Both the position numbers and the translations under genes were made by a program. The notes under the pieces are model-generated. The model worked only from the letters and a program-made list of their open reading frames with translations. It was not told the origin of the DNA and searched no databases. From Citrobacter europaeus (lineage in GTDB: Bacteria; Pseudomonadota; Gammaproteobacteria; Enterobacterales; Enterobacteriaceae), in assembly GCA_020099315.1 (NCBI GenBank), contig CP083650.1:1736001-1800000 (forward strand): a stretch of DNA of 64,000 nt, given 5' to 3'. Position 1 is the stretch's first letter; the number at the start of each line of letters is the position of its first letter. Positions 26,750-35,660 of this stretch are shown piece by piece.

Positions 26750-27245
26750 ATTGCGCCGCTGGCTGCGCGAAGGACTGATCTTACTGGCGCTGTTAGCGGG
26801 GGGGATGCTGCTGATGGATGCCTGGCGCGCGCCGCAGCTACCTGCCTCTTTTGACAGCACGCCTTTACAAACGCTGGATGGTGAAACCGTCACGCTGGCG
26901 GCACTCAGCAAAGACGAGCCGGTGCTGCTTTATTTCTGGGCGAGCTGGTGCGGCGTATGCCGCTTCACGACGCCGGAAGTCGCCAGGCTGCGCTCGGAAG
27001 GGCAAAACGTGATGACCATTGCGCTACGCTCCGGGAGTGAAGCGGAAGTCTCGCACTGGCTGTCGCGTAAAGGCGTGGACTTTCCGGTCATCAATGATGC
27101 TAACGGGGCAATCTCCCGTAGTTGGGCGATCAGCGTTACGCCCACGTTGGTGGTGATGTCCCAGGGCCGGGTGGTATCAACAACCAGCGGCTGGACCAGC
27201 TACTGGGGCATGAAACTTCGGCTGTGGTGGGCAACAACGTTCTGA
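26739..27245 (+). CDS. scsD: ScsD, membrane-anchored TlpA-like thioredoxin
   Basis: The 168-residue protein has one N-terminal membrane anchor (about 11-27) and a periplasmic thioredoxin domain with FWASWCGVCRF and the cis-Pro loop SVTPTLVV. It is the last scs gene and is followed by a terminator at 27251. Function is probably thiol reduction in the periplasm alongside ScsB and ScsC. Confidence 0.93.
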   Translation: MLSKLRRWLREGLILLALLAGGMLLMDAWRAPQLPASFDSTPLQTLDGETVTLAALSKDEPVLLYFWASWCGVCRFTTPEVARLRSEGQNVMTIALRSGSEAEVSHWLSRKGVDFPVINDANGAISRSWAISVTPTLVVMSQGRVVSTTSGWTSYWGMKLRLWWATTF

Positions 27246-27250
27246 TATTT

Positions 27251-27273
27251 ATGCCGGGGGAACCCGGCATTTT
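27251..27273 (+). terminator. Rho-independent terminator of scsABCD
   Basis: ATGCCGGG pairs with CCCGGCAT over a four-base loop and is followed by TTT. It lies five bases after the scsD stop. Confidence 0.85.
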
Positions 27274-27439
27274 CTTACGATAAAAAGGTAATAAAAACAG
27301 GTTGTTCTGATATTAAATCCCTAAACCATATACTAATGGCTATATATTTTTGATTTTTTCTGTAGTTGCAAATCTACAAAGGTAATGGCATATCTGATGG
27401 TGTTTTAAATATCTTATTTCTTACAGGGATTATAGAATA

Positions 27440-28192
27440 ATGGGCAAGGGTAAAATTATTGTTGCATCAATGATGGTGTTTTGTGTCCTTATTTTTATTG
27501 CTGCTATTGCCTTTTTTATGATGTATCAGGGGGAACTAACTGAACCAACCAGTGAAGAGAAACATGCTGCTATTCTGCATGCCGCGGGTCTGCTGAAATC
27601 AGACGTGCAGGATGAAAAAACAATAAAAAATTTATTTCAACGTTATATTTTGTCGCGTAAGGTAAATCTGGATTCTGGTGAATGGGTGGCAGACGATGCC
27701 GTGACGCAGGAATGTAAAAAGCTCGCTCCGGAACATGATCCCGCGAAGATTTATCAGCGCTGTGCAATTGCAGATGTTTATCTGGTCAAGAATAAAAACA
27801 ATAAAATTCAACAAATTATACTACCCATTTTCGGTAAGGGTGCGAAGTCGATGATGCATGCCTTTCTGGCCCTTGACCCAGACGGACGTACGGTTAAAAA
27901 CCTGTATTACTACCAACAGCGGGAAACTCCATTTTTGGGTGCCAGAGTGGAAGATGAGAGTTGGCGTAAGCAGTGGCCGGGTAAAAAAGTGGTTGATAAT
28001 AACGGGAAGCCAGTGCTGAGAATAACTCAGGAAAAATCGGGAAATATCGATGAATATACGGTAGATGGTATTTCTGGTGCAACTCTGACATCGATGGGGG
28101 TAGAGAACAGTATCAACTACTGGACAGGCGAGCAGGGCTATGGCCGTTTTCTGCAACGGATTACTCGTGATCCTGATATAATAGCGCCCTAA
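27440..28192 (+). CDS. Orphan NqrC-like covalent-FMN protein
   Basis: The 250-residue protein has one N-terminal membrane anchor (about 7-27) and an FMN-binding domain ending in DGISGATLTSMGVENSINYW. SGAT at 212-215 is the signature where ApbE attaches FMN, at Thr215. It resembles subunit C of the sodium-pumping NADH:quinone reductase, but no nqrA, B, D, E or F genes are nearby. It stands alone between scsD and the Fur box of the fet genes. A role as a membrane-anchored outward-facing electron carrier, perhaps for iron reduction, is an inference. Confidence 0.85.
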   Translation: MGKGKIIVASMMVFCVLIFIAAIAFFMMYQGELTEPTSEEKHAAILHAAGLLKSDVQDEKTIKNLFQRYILSRKVNLDSGEWVADDAVTQECKKLAPEHDPAKIYQRCAIADVYLVKNKNNKIQQIILPIFGKGAKSMMHAFLALDPDGRTVKNLYYYQQRETPFLGARVEDESWRKQWPGKKVVDNNGKPVLRITQEKSGNIDEYTVDGISGATLTSMGVENSINYWTGEQGYGRFLQRITRDPDIIAP

Positions 28193-28431
28193 TTATTTTT
28201 TGTATTAAATAATATTTGTCCTCATGCTCGCTGTCGACTTGATTTGCGTCAGCGAGTATTGGGCGAGTTCTATTCCTTAGAGTCTATAAATACTCCTGTC
28301 TTAACGTCTGCATCAATAAATCCAGACTGTCTCAATTCTGTATTCATCACATTTTCATGAAATAAATTTACATAACTTGTCACCTGTTGACATTTTTATG
28401 ATCCAGGTCATGTACAGCACAATCAAAAATC

Positions 28432-28450
28432 GGTAATGATAATAATTATC
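28432..28450 (+). promoter_or_regulatory. Fur box upstream of fetM
   Basis: GGTAATGATAATAATTATC matches 17 of 19 positions of the Fur consensus GATAATGATAATCATTATC. It sits 17 bases before the fetM start codon, where bound Fur would block transcription when iron is plentiful. Confidence 0.9.
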
Positions 28451-28466
28451 ATTTGTATTTTACGGG

Positions 28467-30416
28467 ATGCGTGCCGTGCGTAAGTTCAGTTTTTTCCTGC
28501 TGACCACTTTCTGTAGCTTGTTTGTAAGCCTTCACGTATGGGCTGCTACAAACTATGCGCCGTTTATTGAGGATATTGAGCAACGTCTTGATAAAACGGC
28601 AGAACTTTACTCTCAACAGCAAACAGATGAGGCGCGACGCACGGTGCAAATGGCCTACTTTGAGGTATTTGAAAACCTTGAAGGTCCTATTCGAATCAAC
28701 ATTTCCGCCAGCAAAAGTTATGAGATGGAAAGCGCTTTTGGTGAGATCCGACGCATGATTGGCGAAAAAAAATCTTTCTCAGACGTGCAGGCCAAAATTG
28801 ACTGGCTTAAAGCTTCGTTGCGTGAAGTTGAACCCGTGTTAGATGGCGGGCATCGTCTGGTTGCCGAAGAGCAGCACAATGCGTTTTCCAGAACGGATAT
28901 CGCCGTACACTGGCAAGAGAGTTTTCGCATTATCGACGATTTGCTGGCCCAGGCGGTAAATAACTATCAGGCTGGGAATTTAAGCGTAGCCAGCCAGAAC
29001 GTCCAGCAAGCGCACTATCAGGGTTTCAAAAACTCAGAGATGGAAATGTCGGTCAGACAGAATCGATCGGCAAAAGACGCAGCTGCGATCAATCAGCAAT
29101 TTTCTGCGCTGATTGCGCTCACCGCGCAGCCGGATCGCCTGAATGATGTTTCATATCAGGTCACTACTTTGTTACAGGATATTGAGGATCTTCTGCCAGG
29201 TCTGGCCACTACCCGTGACGAACAGCAGGTTACAGCGGAACAAAATACGGGAAGTGCTCCAGTGGCTGAGGATGACAAAGCTCGCGCAGACTGGACTGCC
29301 GTGTCTTTAGGTATCCATCAAAGTATTCAGGACGCGATTGCCCGCTATCAGCAGGGCGATGCGAAGAATGCCATTCTGGATGTTCAAGATAGTTATTTTG
29401 ACCGCTTTGAAGCCAGCGGTATGGAAAACAAGATTGGTTCTCGCGATTCGGCGTTTAAGACCTCGCTGGAGGCTTACTTTACGCGTCTGGTTAGTCTGAT
29501 GAAAGCTGGTCAGCCAGTGGAAAGACTCAACGCCGAAGCCAGCGCGCTGGAGCAGGACTTACAAAAAGCGGTGGCGATGTTGGGGGAAGGAGAAGAGACC
29601 CAGTGGAGTCTGCTGCTCTATAGCCTGATGATCATTGTCCGCGAAGGTCTGGAGGCACTGCTTATCGTGGCGGCCATCGTAGCTTATATGGTGAAAAACA
29701 ATCACCAGGATAAGTTGCCGCTGATTCGCCAGTCGGTGGTTGTCGCACTAATCGCAAGCGTCATTACCGCTGCGATATTCCAGCTCCTGTTCACTAATTC
29801 CGGTGCCAGTCGTGAATTGCTGGAAGGCGTAACGATGCTGATTGCCGTCGTTATGCTGTTCTTTATGAGCTACTGGTTACTGTCAAAAGTCGAGGCACGC
29901 CATTGGAAAGCCTGGCTGGAAGGAAAGCTGTCTCACTCACTTTCCCGCGGTTCACTGGTTGGACTCTGGCTGACAAGCTTCCTGGCTGTTTACCGTGAAG
30001 GGGCGGAGACGGTGCTGTTTTACTATGCCCTGGTCGGGGACGCGAATGATATTTCTGGCCATATGGCGATTGCAGCAGGTTTTGCTATCGGCTGTGTTGT
30101 CCTGCTGGCCGCCTGGCTCCTCATGCGCTACTCGGTCGTACGTCTGCCGTTGAAGCCATTCTTTATGTTTACCGGCAGTTTTATGTACCTGATGGCTTTT
30201 GTATTTGCGGGCAAAGGGGTTCTGGAACTGGTGGAAGGCAAACTGTTCCAGCCAACGTTGATTAACGGCATGCCTGAAATCAGCTGGTTGGGAATTTATC
30301 CCTACGTGGAAACGTTATTACCGCAGATTGTATTACTGCTTGCGGCGCTGGTGGCGCTGTGGGTGATGCGGCGGAAAAGCTCTGTTCCAGGGGAAACGAT
30401 AAAAAATAATCTATAG
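28467..30416 (+). CDS. fetM: FetM, FTR1-family iron permease with a large periplasmic domain
   Basis: The 649-residue protein has a signal peptide (about 1-26), a helical periplasmic domain to about residue 380 built of repeated modules, then an FTR1-like membrane domain. Both REGxE iron-path motifs are present, REGLE at 392-396 and REGAE at 510-514. It works with FetP to import iron across the inner membrane. It is the first gene of a Fur-controlled run reaching to about 36.1 kb. The frame is intact. Confidence 0.92.
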   Translation: MRAVRKFSFFLLTTFCSLFVSLHVWAATNYAPFIEDIEQRLDKTAELYSQQQTDEARRTVQMAYFEVFENLEGPIRINISASKSYEMESAFGEIRRMIGEKKSFSDVQAKIDWLKASLREVEPVLDGGHRLVAEEQHNAFSRTDIAVHWQESFRIIDDLLAQAVNNYQAGNLSVASQNVQQAHYQGFKNSEMEMSVRQNRSAKDAAAINQQFSALIALTAQPDRLNDVSYQVTTLLQDIEDLLPGLATTRDEQQVTAEQNTGSAPVAEDDKARADWTAVSLGIHQSIQDAIARYQQGDAKNAILDVQDSYFDRFEASGMENKIGSRDSAFKTSLEAYFTRLVSLMKAGQPVERLNAEASALEQDLQKAVAMLGEGEETQWSLLLYSLMIIVREGLEALLIVAAIVAYMVKNNHQDKLPLIRQSVVVALIASVITAAIFQLLFTNSGASRELLEGVTMLIAVVMLFFMSYWLLSKVEARHWKAWLEGKLSHSLSRGSLVGLWLTSFLAVYREGAETVLFYYALVGDANDISGHMAIAAGFAIGCVVLLAAWLLMRYSVVRLPLKPFFMFTGSFMYLMAFVFAGKGVLELVEGKLFQPTLINGMPEISWLGIYPYVETLLPQIVLLLAALVALWVMRRKSSVPGETIKNNL

Positions 30417-30445
30417 CTGTTATTTAAGACGAGAGGATATGTCTG

Positions 30446-30973
30446 ATGACCATGAAGAAAACCCTGATTGCCAGTGCAGTGATGGCGGGTATTTTCACTG
30501 CTCCGGCCGCGTTTGCCTTTAAGGAGTATCCGGCGGGCGAGCCTGTCACCATGAATGAGATGGAACTGGCCGCTGTGTATCTGCAGCCAATCGATATGGA
30601 ACCGCGCGGCATGGGGTTACCGGCAGCAAAAGCCGATATTCACCTTGAGGCGGATATTCATGCAGTAGAAGGCAGTAAAAATGGTTTTGGCGCAGGCGAG
30701 TGGATCCCTTATCTGACCATCAGTTACACCTTAATTAACAGTGATACAGGTGAAAAACAAGAAGGTACTTTCATGCCGATGGTCGCCAGCGATGGTCCTC
30801 ATTACGGCGCTAACATCAAGATGATGGGTGTGGGTAACTATAAAGTGACCTACCACATCGAGCCGCCGTCAAAAGCGGGAATGCATCGTCATACAGACAG
30901 TGAAACAGGCGTTGGCCGCTGGTGGAAACCATTTGATGTGAGCTATGAATTTAAATACGTCGGCCTGAACTAA
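30446..30973 (+). CDS. fetP: FetP, P19/Tp34-type periplasmic copper-iron protein
   Basis: The 175-residue protein has a signal peptide (cut near AFA-FKE) and the P19/FetP fold, with Met and His residues for metal binding (MPMVASDGPHYGANIKMMG and MHRHTD). FetP-type proteins bind copper and iron and assist FetM. It follows fetM by 29 bases. MTMKK at 30446 and MKK at 30452 are both possible starts. Confidence 0.9.
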   Translation: MTMKKTLIASAVMAGIFTAPAAFAFKEYPAGEPVTMNEMELAAVYLQPIDMEPRGMGLPAAKADIHLEADIHAVEGSKNGFGAGEWIPYLTISYTLINSDTGEKQEGTFMPMVASDGPHYGANIKMMGVGNYKVTYHIEPPSKAGMHRHTDSETGVGRWWKPFDVSYEFKYVGLN

Positions 30974-31050
30974 GCGCTTTTCCCATCAGGCTGCTTTATT
31001 TGCCATGTTGGGCCGGGCAGTGCTCCCAATCCTATGTACGAGGTGTACCT

Positions 31051-31104
31051 ATGATTTGTTTTGCGCTGCCCACATCCCACCTGACTGCAAACTATTCCCT
31101 CTGA
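31051..31104 (+). CDS. Possible 17-residue peptide between fetP and the DUF2318-like gene
   Basis: A frame reads MICFALPTSHLTANYSL with GAGGTG about seven bases before its ATG. It overlaps by ATGA the end of a six-codon frame (MYEVYL, from 31034). GGGCAG before it and CTGCCC inside it could pair. A translated attenuator or leader for the following genes is conceivable. The region is short and the call may be chance. Confidence 0.2.
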   Translation: MICFALPTSHLTANYSL

Positions 31105-31174
31105 TGGGCAGGCTCTAAATTATCGATATATCTGGATAGTTACATCATTCAATCCGCCGTACAGAGTCGATGTT

Positions 31175-32554
31175 ATGAGTTATTTTTTTGTCACGACACT
31201 ACAGGTTTTTTTCTGCGTTGCGTTGCTCTCCGGGGTTCTCTGGAGTCGCAACGATCCCCCTTCTTTGCGCCCACTTGTCTGGACCTTACTCACAGGCTTA
31301 ATCGTTGGTGTGTTGGTGGGGCTCACCCTCCGTGGTTCGCAGCCAGTGCAATTACTGCTGGTCGGTACAGAAGTGATGATTACGCTGTTGTTTGTGTTGA
31401 GCTTCTGGTGGGTATCAAACCGCATTCGCTACCTGTGGCAGGGGATTCTGGTGTTTGGCGCTGCCCGACACTGGGCACTGGATCCTAATCTCGGCGGATT
31501 AACCAGCACCCATGTACTCAATACCGATCTGCTGTTGAATTTGACGGCAATGCTATTGGCATTTGCGATTCTCTGCCTGGCGGGAGTGCTTTGCGCCATG
31601 CTATTGCGTCGGATTCGTGGACTTTACTGGCCGTTAACCCTGATTCTGATGGTAATGATTTGGCTGCCCTTAAGCGGCAATCTGTTGCTGTTATTAATGA
31701 AACTGCAGGTACTGCCGCTGGCGAAATCGCTATTGAGCTTCGTAGCCAAAGTGACAAACAACGCGGCGATGTATAACTGGTTGGGGGCCGCTCTGTTACT
31801 TGTTCTGGCGCTGTGTTGGATACCGGCGCTGCTTCGCGCTATCCGACAGACGCGTGAAGCCGATGAGCCGATAGCACATCGACTGGCGTTGGCGCATCGT
31901 CGAAATGCGTTTCGTCTTTGGCTGGTGACGTTAGGGTGTGCGGGGGTCGTGATCGCCGGACAGCTTTGGTGGGAAAAAGTCGCCTCTCAGCCTCCGCAAT
32001 TGTCAGAGGCAATTCCGGTACAACTTGCTAGTGATGGCATGGTTCATCTGCCAATAGAACAACTCCGTGATGGCAAATTGCACCGCTTTGTCTGGGTAGC
32101 AGATGATGGTAAAGCTGTACGTTTTTTCGTGATTAACCGTTATCCCGACAAGTTGCGTTTGGGTGTGGTTTTTGATGCCTGTTTGCTGTGTGGCGATCAG
32201 GGCTACGTGATGGAAGGGAATCAGGTTATTTGCGTGGCCTGCGGGGTACACATTTTCATTCCTTCGATTGGTAAACCTGGCGGTTGCAATCCGGTGCCGA
32301 TTGAAAACTGGCGTAATGATGAGAAAGAGCTGGTGATCCCGGGTAAAGAACTGGCTGCTGGCGTGAATTATTTCTCGACGGTAATGACCATCAAGGTGAC
32401 CGACCCGGTTGACGGCTCCACATTGACAAATACCTCTGCTGACTACAAATACAGCTATGGCGGCAAAACCTGGTTCTTCTCATCTGAGGCAAATTACGAC
32501 CGCTTCCGTAAAACACCGGAACAGTTCGTTCCTGCCGAATTGAGGGAGGAGTAA
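31175..32554 (+). CDS. DUF2318-like membrane protein with a CxxC pair and YHS-like tail
   Basis: The 459-residue protein has several membrane segments up to about residue 270, then a periplasmic region with two CxxC motifs (DACLLCGDQG and VICVACGVHI) as in DUF2318 proteins found with FetM/FetP and Campylobacter P19 systems. The C terminus (DPVDGSTLTNTS...TWFFSSEANYDRF) looks like a YHS metal-binding domain in which the usual Cys of DPVCG is Asp. It may carry electrons or metal for the iron system. Three bases separate it from the next gene. Confidence 0.8.
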   Translation: MSYFFVTTLQVFFCVALLSGVLWSRNDPPSLRPLVWTLLTGLIVGVLVGLTLRGSQPVQLLLVGTEVMITLLFVLSFWWVSNRIRYLWQGILVFGAARHWALDPNLGGLTSTHVLNTDLLLNLTAMLLAFAILCLAGVLCAMLLRRIRGLYWPLTLILMVMIWLPLSGNLLLLLMKLQVLPLAKSLLSFVAKVTNNAAMYNWLGAALLLVLALCWIPALLRAIRQTREADEPIAHRLALAHRRNAFRLWLVTLGCAGVVIAGQLWWEKVASQPPQLSEAIPVQLASDGMVHLPIEQLRDGKLHRFVWVADDGKAVRFFVINRYPDKLRLGVVFDACLLCGDQGYVMEGNQVICVACGVHIFIPSIGKPGGCNPVPIENWRNDEKELVIPGKELAAGVNYFSTVMTIKVTDPVDGSTLTNTSADYKYSYGGKTWFFSSEANYDRFRKTPEQFVPAELREE

Positions 32555-32556
32555 CA

Positions 32557-33840
32557 ATGTTGTGGCGAATGTTACGACAATCCTGGGGGCGCAATCTCCG
32601 GCGCAAGGGGCTGGCTATTGTAACCGTCTTTCTTGCTTCCAGCCTGATCTCCGCACTGCTGGCGGTGTCGATTGATATTGGCGATAAAATGTCCAGAGAG
32701 CTGAAGTCTTATGGTGCCAATATTTTGATTGAACCAGCCGGGCAGGCGGCACTGCCTGCGCTTTTCAGTGAAAACAGTAATCCACTCTCAGAACAGGATT
32801 TCCTGGATGAAGTGGAACTACCAAACATCAAGGATATTTTCTGGCGTAACAACATTGTCGGCTTTGCTCCTATGCTCGGCGGTGATATCGACATCGACGG
32901 CAAAAAAATACGTATTCTTGGCACCTTCTTCAGTCAGCCGGTGGATATTCCAGATGAAGAAGGGTTTGAAACGGGGCAGAAAATGGTAAGCCCGTTCTGG
33001 CAGGTTACTGGTCAATGGCCACAGGAGCCTGTTGGTGATGTCCCTCAAACATTGGTTGGCCATGCGTTGGCACGACAAACGGGCTGGAAGCCAGGCGATC
33101 AACTGGTAATTCGTACCAGTAAAACAGCGTTGAACGTGACCGTCAGCGGAATCCTCTCTAGCGGCGGGGATGAGGATAACCAACTGGTTATGCCGTTGCG
33201 CACGGCGCAAGCGCTGCTTGGTTTACCCGGTAAAGTGCAGGCTATTCGTGTCTCGGCGCTGACGGTACCGGAAAATGAGCTGTCGCGTCGGGCGCGTGAA
33301 AATCTTGACGCATTGAATGCTGAAGAATACGACCTTTGGTACTGCACGGCCTATGTCTCGTCCATTGCACATCAACTGGAGGAGGCTATTTCTGGTGCAG
33401 AAGTCCGTCCAGTGTGGCAGGTTGCTGCATCCGAAGGGGTCGTTATCGATAAAATTCAGTTGCTGATGGCGGTCGTGACCGTCGCAGCACTGGCGGCTTC
33501 GGCGATGGGAATTGCGTCCCTGATGACCAGCACCATTATGGAACGCGCTAAAGAGATCGGCCTGATGAAGGCGCTTGGCGCGCATCAATGGCAAATCATG
33601 CTGCTGTTCTATCTTGAAGCCGCTTCCAGTGGACTGGCCGGAGGAGCATTGGGATGTATAGCTGGTTGGGGAATGGCGAAAGCGATTGGCTTGATGCTAT
33701 TTGCTGCACCACTGAATTTTGCCTGGATTGTGGTGCCATGTGTACTGGTGATTGCGGTCCTGATTGCCCTGATTGGCACCTGGTTCCCGGCTCGGCGTAT
33801 TGCCCGCCTGTATCCTGTGGAGGTGCTGTATGGCCGCTAA
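32557..33840 (+). CDS. FtsX/MacB-type ABC permease of the fet locus, first copy
   Basis: The 427-residue protein has an N-terminal membrane helix, a large periplasmic domain and three C-terminal helices, with MERAKEIGLMKALGAHQWQI typical of FtsX/MacB permeases. Such proteins transmit ATP-driven motion to periplasmic partners rather than forming a channel. It is paired with a second permease, whose start overlaps its end by eleven bases, and one ATPase. Confidence 0.87.
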   Translation: MLWRMLRQSWGRNLRRKGLAIVTVFLASSLISALLAVSIDIGDKMSRELKSYGANILIEPAGQAALPALFSENSNPLSEQDFLDEVELPNIKDIFWRNNIVGFAPMLGGDIDIDGKKIRILGTFFSQPVDIPDEEGFETGQKMVSPFWQVTGQWPQEPVGDVPQTLVGHALARQTGWKPGDQLVIRTSKTALNVTVSGILSSGGDEDNQLVMPLRTAQALLGLPGKVQAIRVSALTVPENELSRRARENLDALNAEEYDLWYCTAYVSSIAHQLEEAISGAEVRPVWQVAASEGVVIDKIQLLMAVVTVAALAASAMGIASLMTSTIMERAKEIGLMKALGAHQWQIMLLFYLEAASSGLAGGALGCIAGWGMAKAIGLMLFAAPLNFAWIVVPCVLVIAVLIALIGTWFPARRIARLYPVEVLYGR

Positions 33841-34960
33841 ACGGACAATGCTCTGGTTACTGGTATGGCGGGCGCTGCGTCTGCGCTTTCAGCGGGTTAG
33901 CGTGGTATTTGCCGCATTGATGGTGGGGGCGACCATTGTGACCGCGCTGTCAGCGGTGTGGTTCGACATCAATACCAAAATGAGTGAGGAATTACGAACT
34001 TTTGGCGCAAATTTCTATATCGGGCCAAGCCATGGCTCCAGTATGCCGCAGCAAGAGCTGCAGACCATTTTAGATCAGGCGCCACAAGGCCTGGTTCATG
34101 GAGCCAGCCCATGGCTATACGGTATGGCGCGCACCGAGCTGGAAAAGGTGGTGATTGTCGGCGTGTGGTTTGAATCCTTACAAAAGCTGGTGCCGTACTG
34201 GCAGGTTCAAGGGAGTTGGATTGGTGTCAGTTTCGACGATCGCAATGCGATGATAGGCGTCAAACTGGCAGAGCGCCTTAATGTCCAGCCGGGCGATAGC
34301 ATTATTCTGGTGGATCACAATCAGCGTAAAAACTTACAGATTAAAGGCATTGTTGAAGCCGGTGATGCGACAGATAACATGTTGATTGTGAGTCTTGATG
34401 TGGCGCAGGCGTGGCTGCATCAGTCCGATAAAATCAGCCATGGACTCATGAGTGTCAGTAATGATGTCGGCCAGGTGGAAAACTTTGCCAGCCGTTTACA
34501 GGTTCAATACCCGGACCTGGAAATACGCCCAATCCGGAAAGTCTCTGCTTCAGAAGGACAGGTGCTGGATAAGATAAAAGGCTTAATGGGGCTGGTTTCG
34601 GTCGTGATCCTTGCACTGTCATCTTTGTGTGTGAATACCACGTTGATGGCCATTGTTGGTGAGCGAGCCCGGGAGTTTGCGCTGCAAAAAGCGTTGGGAG
34701 CCAGCAACGGCGATATTGTCCGGCAAATCCTTCTGGAAACCTGCATTATCGCGCTGGCCGCAGTGGTTTGTGGGTGGTTATTAGGGTACGTGTTAGCCCA
34801 ATTGCTTGGGCTGACCGTATTTAATGCCGCTATTTCACTACGCTGGCCAGTGCTGCCGGTCACCCTGACATTATCTTTACTGGTCGCCATTCTGGCGGCG
34901 ATTGTCCCGGTCCGTCGTGCGGTCAGCGTCGAACCCGCAAAAGTGTTGAAAGGAGAGTAA
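33830..34960 (+). CDS. FtsX/MacB-type ABC permease of the fet locus, second copy
   Basis: From the ATG at 33830 (MAAKRTML) the product is 376 residues, with one N-terminal helix, a periplasmic domain and three C-terminal helices including GERAREFALQKALGASNGDI. It is a diverged partner of the preceding permease, so the two probably form a heterodimer. A longer frame upstream lies inside the preceding gene and is unlikely. The ATPase gene follows four bases later. Confidence 0.86.
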   Translation: MAAKRTMLWLLVWRALRLRFQRVSVVFAALMVGATIVTALSAVWFDINTKMSEELRTFGANFYIGPSHGSSMPQQELQTILDQAPQGLVHGASPWLYGMARTELEKVVIVGVWFESLQKLVPYWQVQGSWIGVSFDDRNAMIGVKLAERLNVQPGDSIILVDHNQRKNLQIKGIVEAGDATDNMLIVSLDVAQAWLHQSDKISHGLMSVSNDVGQVENFASRLQVQYPDLEIRPIRKVSASEGQVLDKIKGLMGLVSVVILALSSLCVNTTLMAIVGERAREFALQKALGASNGDIVRQILLETCIIALAAVVCGWLLGYVLAQLLGLTVFNAAISLRWPVLPVTLTLSLLVAILAAIVPVRRAVSVEPAKVLKGE

Positions 34961-34964
34961 CGCC

Positions 34965-35660
34965 ATGTCCGTTATGCAGACCCCGTCAATGGCAATAGAA
35001 ACCCGCCATTTATATAAACGGTTCGGCGATGTTACCGCCTTAGATAATATCAACCTGCAAATAGTGCAGGGCGAGTTTGTCGCTATTATGGGCGCCTCAG
35101 GTTCAGGGAAAACGACACTGATGAATATTCTGACTTGCCTGGATACTGCAACAGAAGGTCAGGTATTTTTAGATGGGATAGATGCTGCCGCACTGGATGA
35201 AGAGGGGCGCCGCCGTTTTCGCGCAGAAAAAATAGGGCTGGTGTTCCAGCAGTTTCATCTGATCCCGTTTTTAACCGCGCTGGAGAATATCATGTTGGCA
35301 CAGCACTACCACAGCGTTGTGGATGAAGCTGCTGCCAGAAAGGTTCTGGAACAGGTGGGGCTTGGACACCGGGTAACGCACCTGCCGAGTCAACTTTCCG
35401 GAGGGGAACAGCAACGGGTGTGCATTGCCCGGGCTCTGGTCAATGAACCGCCGGTAATTTTTGCCGATGAACCCACGGGTAACCTTGATGAAGAGAATGA
35501 ACAGCGGGTGCTCGATCTACTCACAGATCTGCATCGTCAGGGGCGTACGATTGTGATGGTGACACATAACCCGGCGCTTGGGTTGTTTGCCGATCGTATT
35601 ATCCGTCTGCAACATGGCAAATATCTGGGTGAGGAGGCTAATCAACATGCGCTGGATTAA
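34965..35660 (+). CDS. LolD/MacB-type ABC ATPase of the fet locus
   Basis: The 231-residue ATPase has Walker A GASGSGKTT, Q-loop QQFHLIPF, signature LSGGEQQR and Walker B VIFADEPTGNLDEE, as in LolD/MacB ATPases that drive FtsX-type permeases. Its end overlaps the thioredoxin gene by fourteen bases. In the P19-type loci of Campylobacter the same set of parts is found; the transported or remodelled partner is not established here. Confidence 0.9.
   Translation: MSVMQTPSMAIETRHLYKRFGDVTALDNINLQIVQGEFVAIMGASGSGKTTLMNILTCLDTATEGQVFLDGIDAAALDEEGRRRFRAEKIGLVFQQFHLIPFLTALENIMLAQHYHSVVDEAAARKVLEQVGLGHRVTHLPSQLSGGEQQRVCIARALVNEPPVIFADEPTGNLDEENEQRVLDLLTDLHRQGRTIVMVTHNPALGLFADRIIRLQHGKYLGEEANQHALD

Noticed and set aside
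27440..28192. Part of a full sodium-pumping Nqr complex
   Set aside because: No nqrA, B, D, E or F genes are found on either side.
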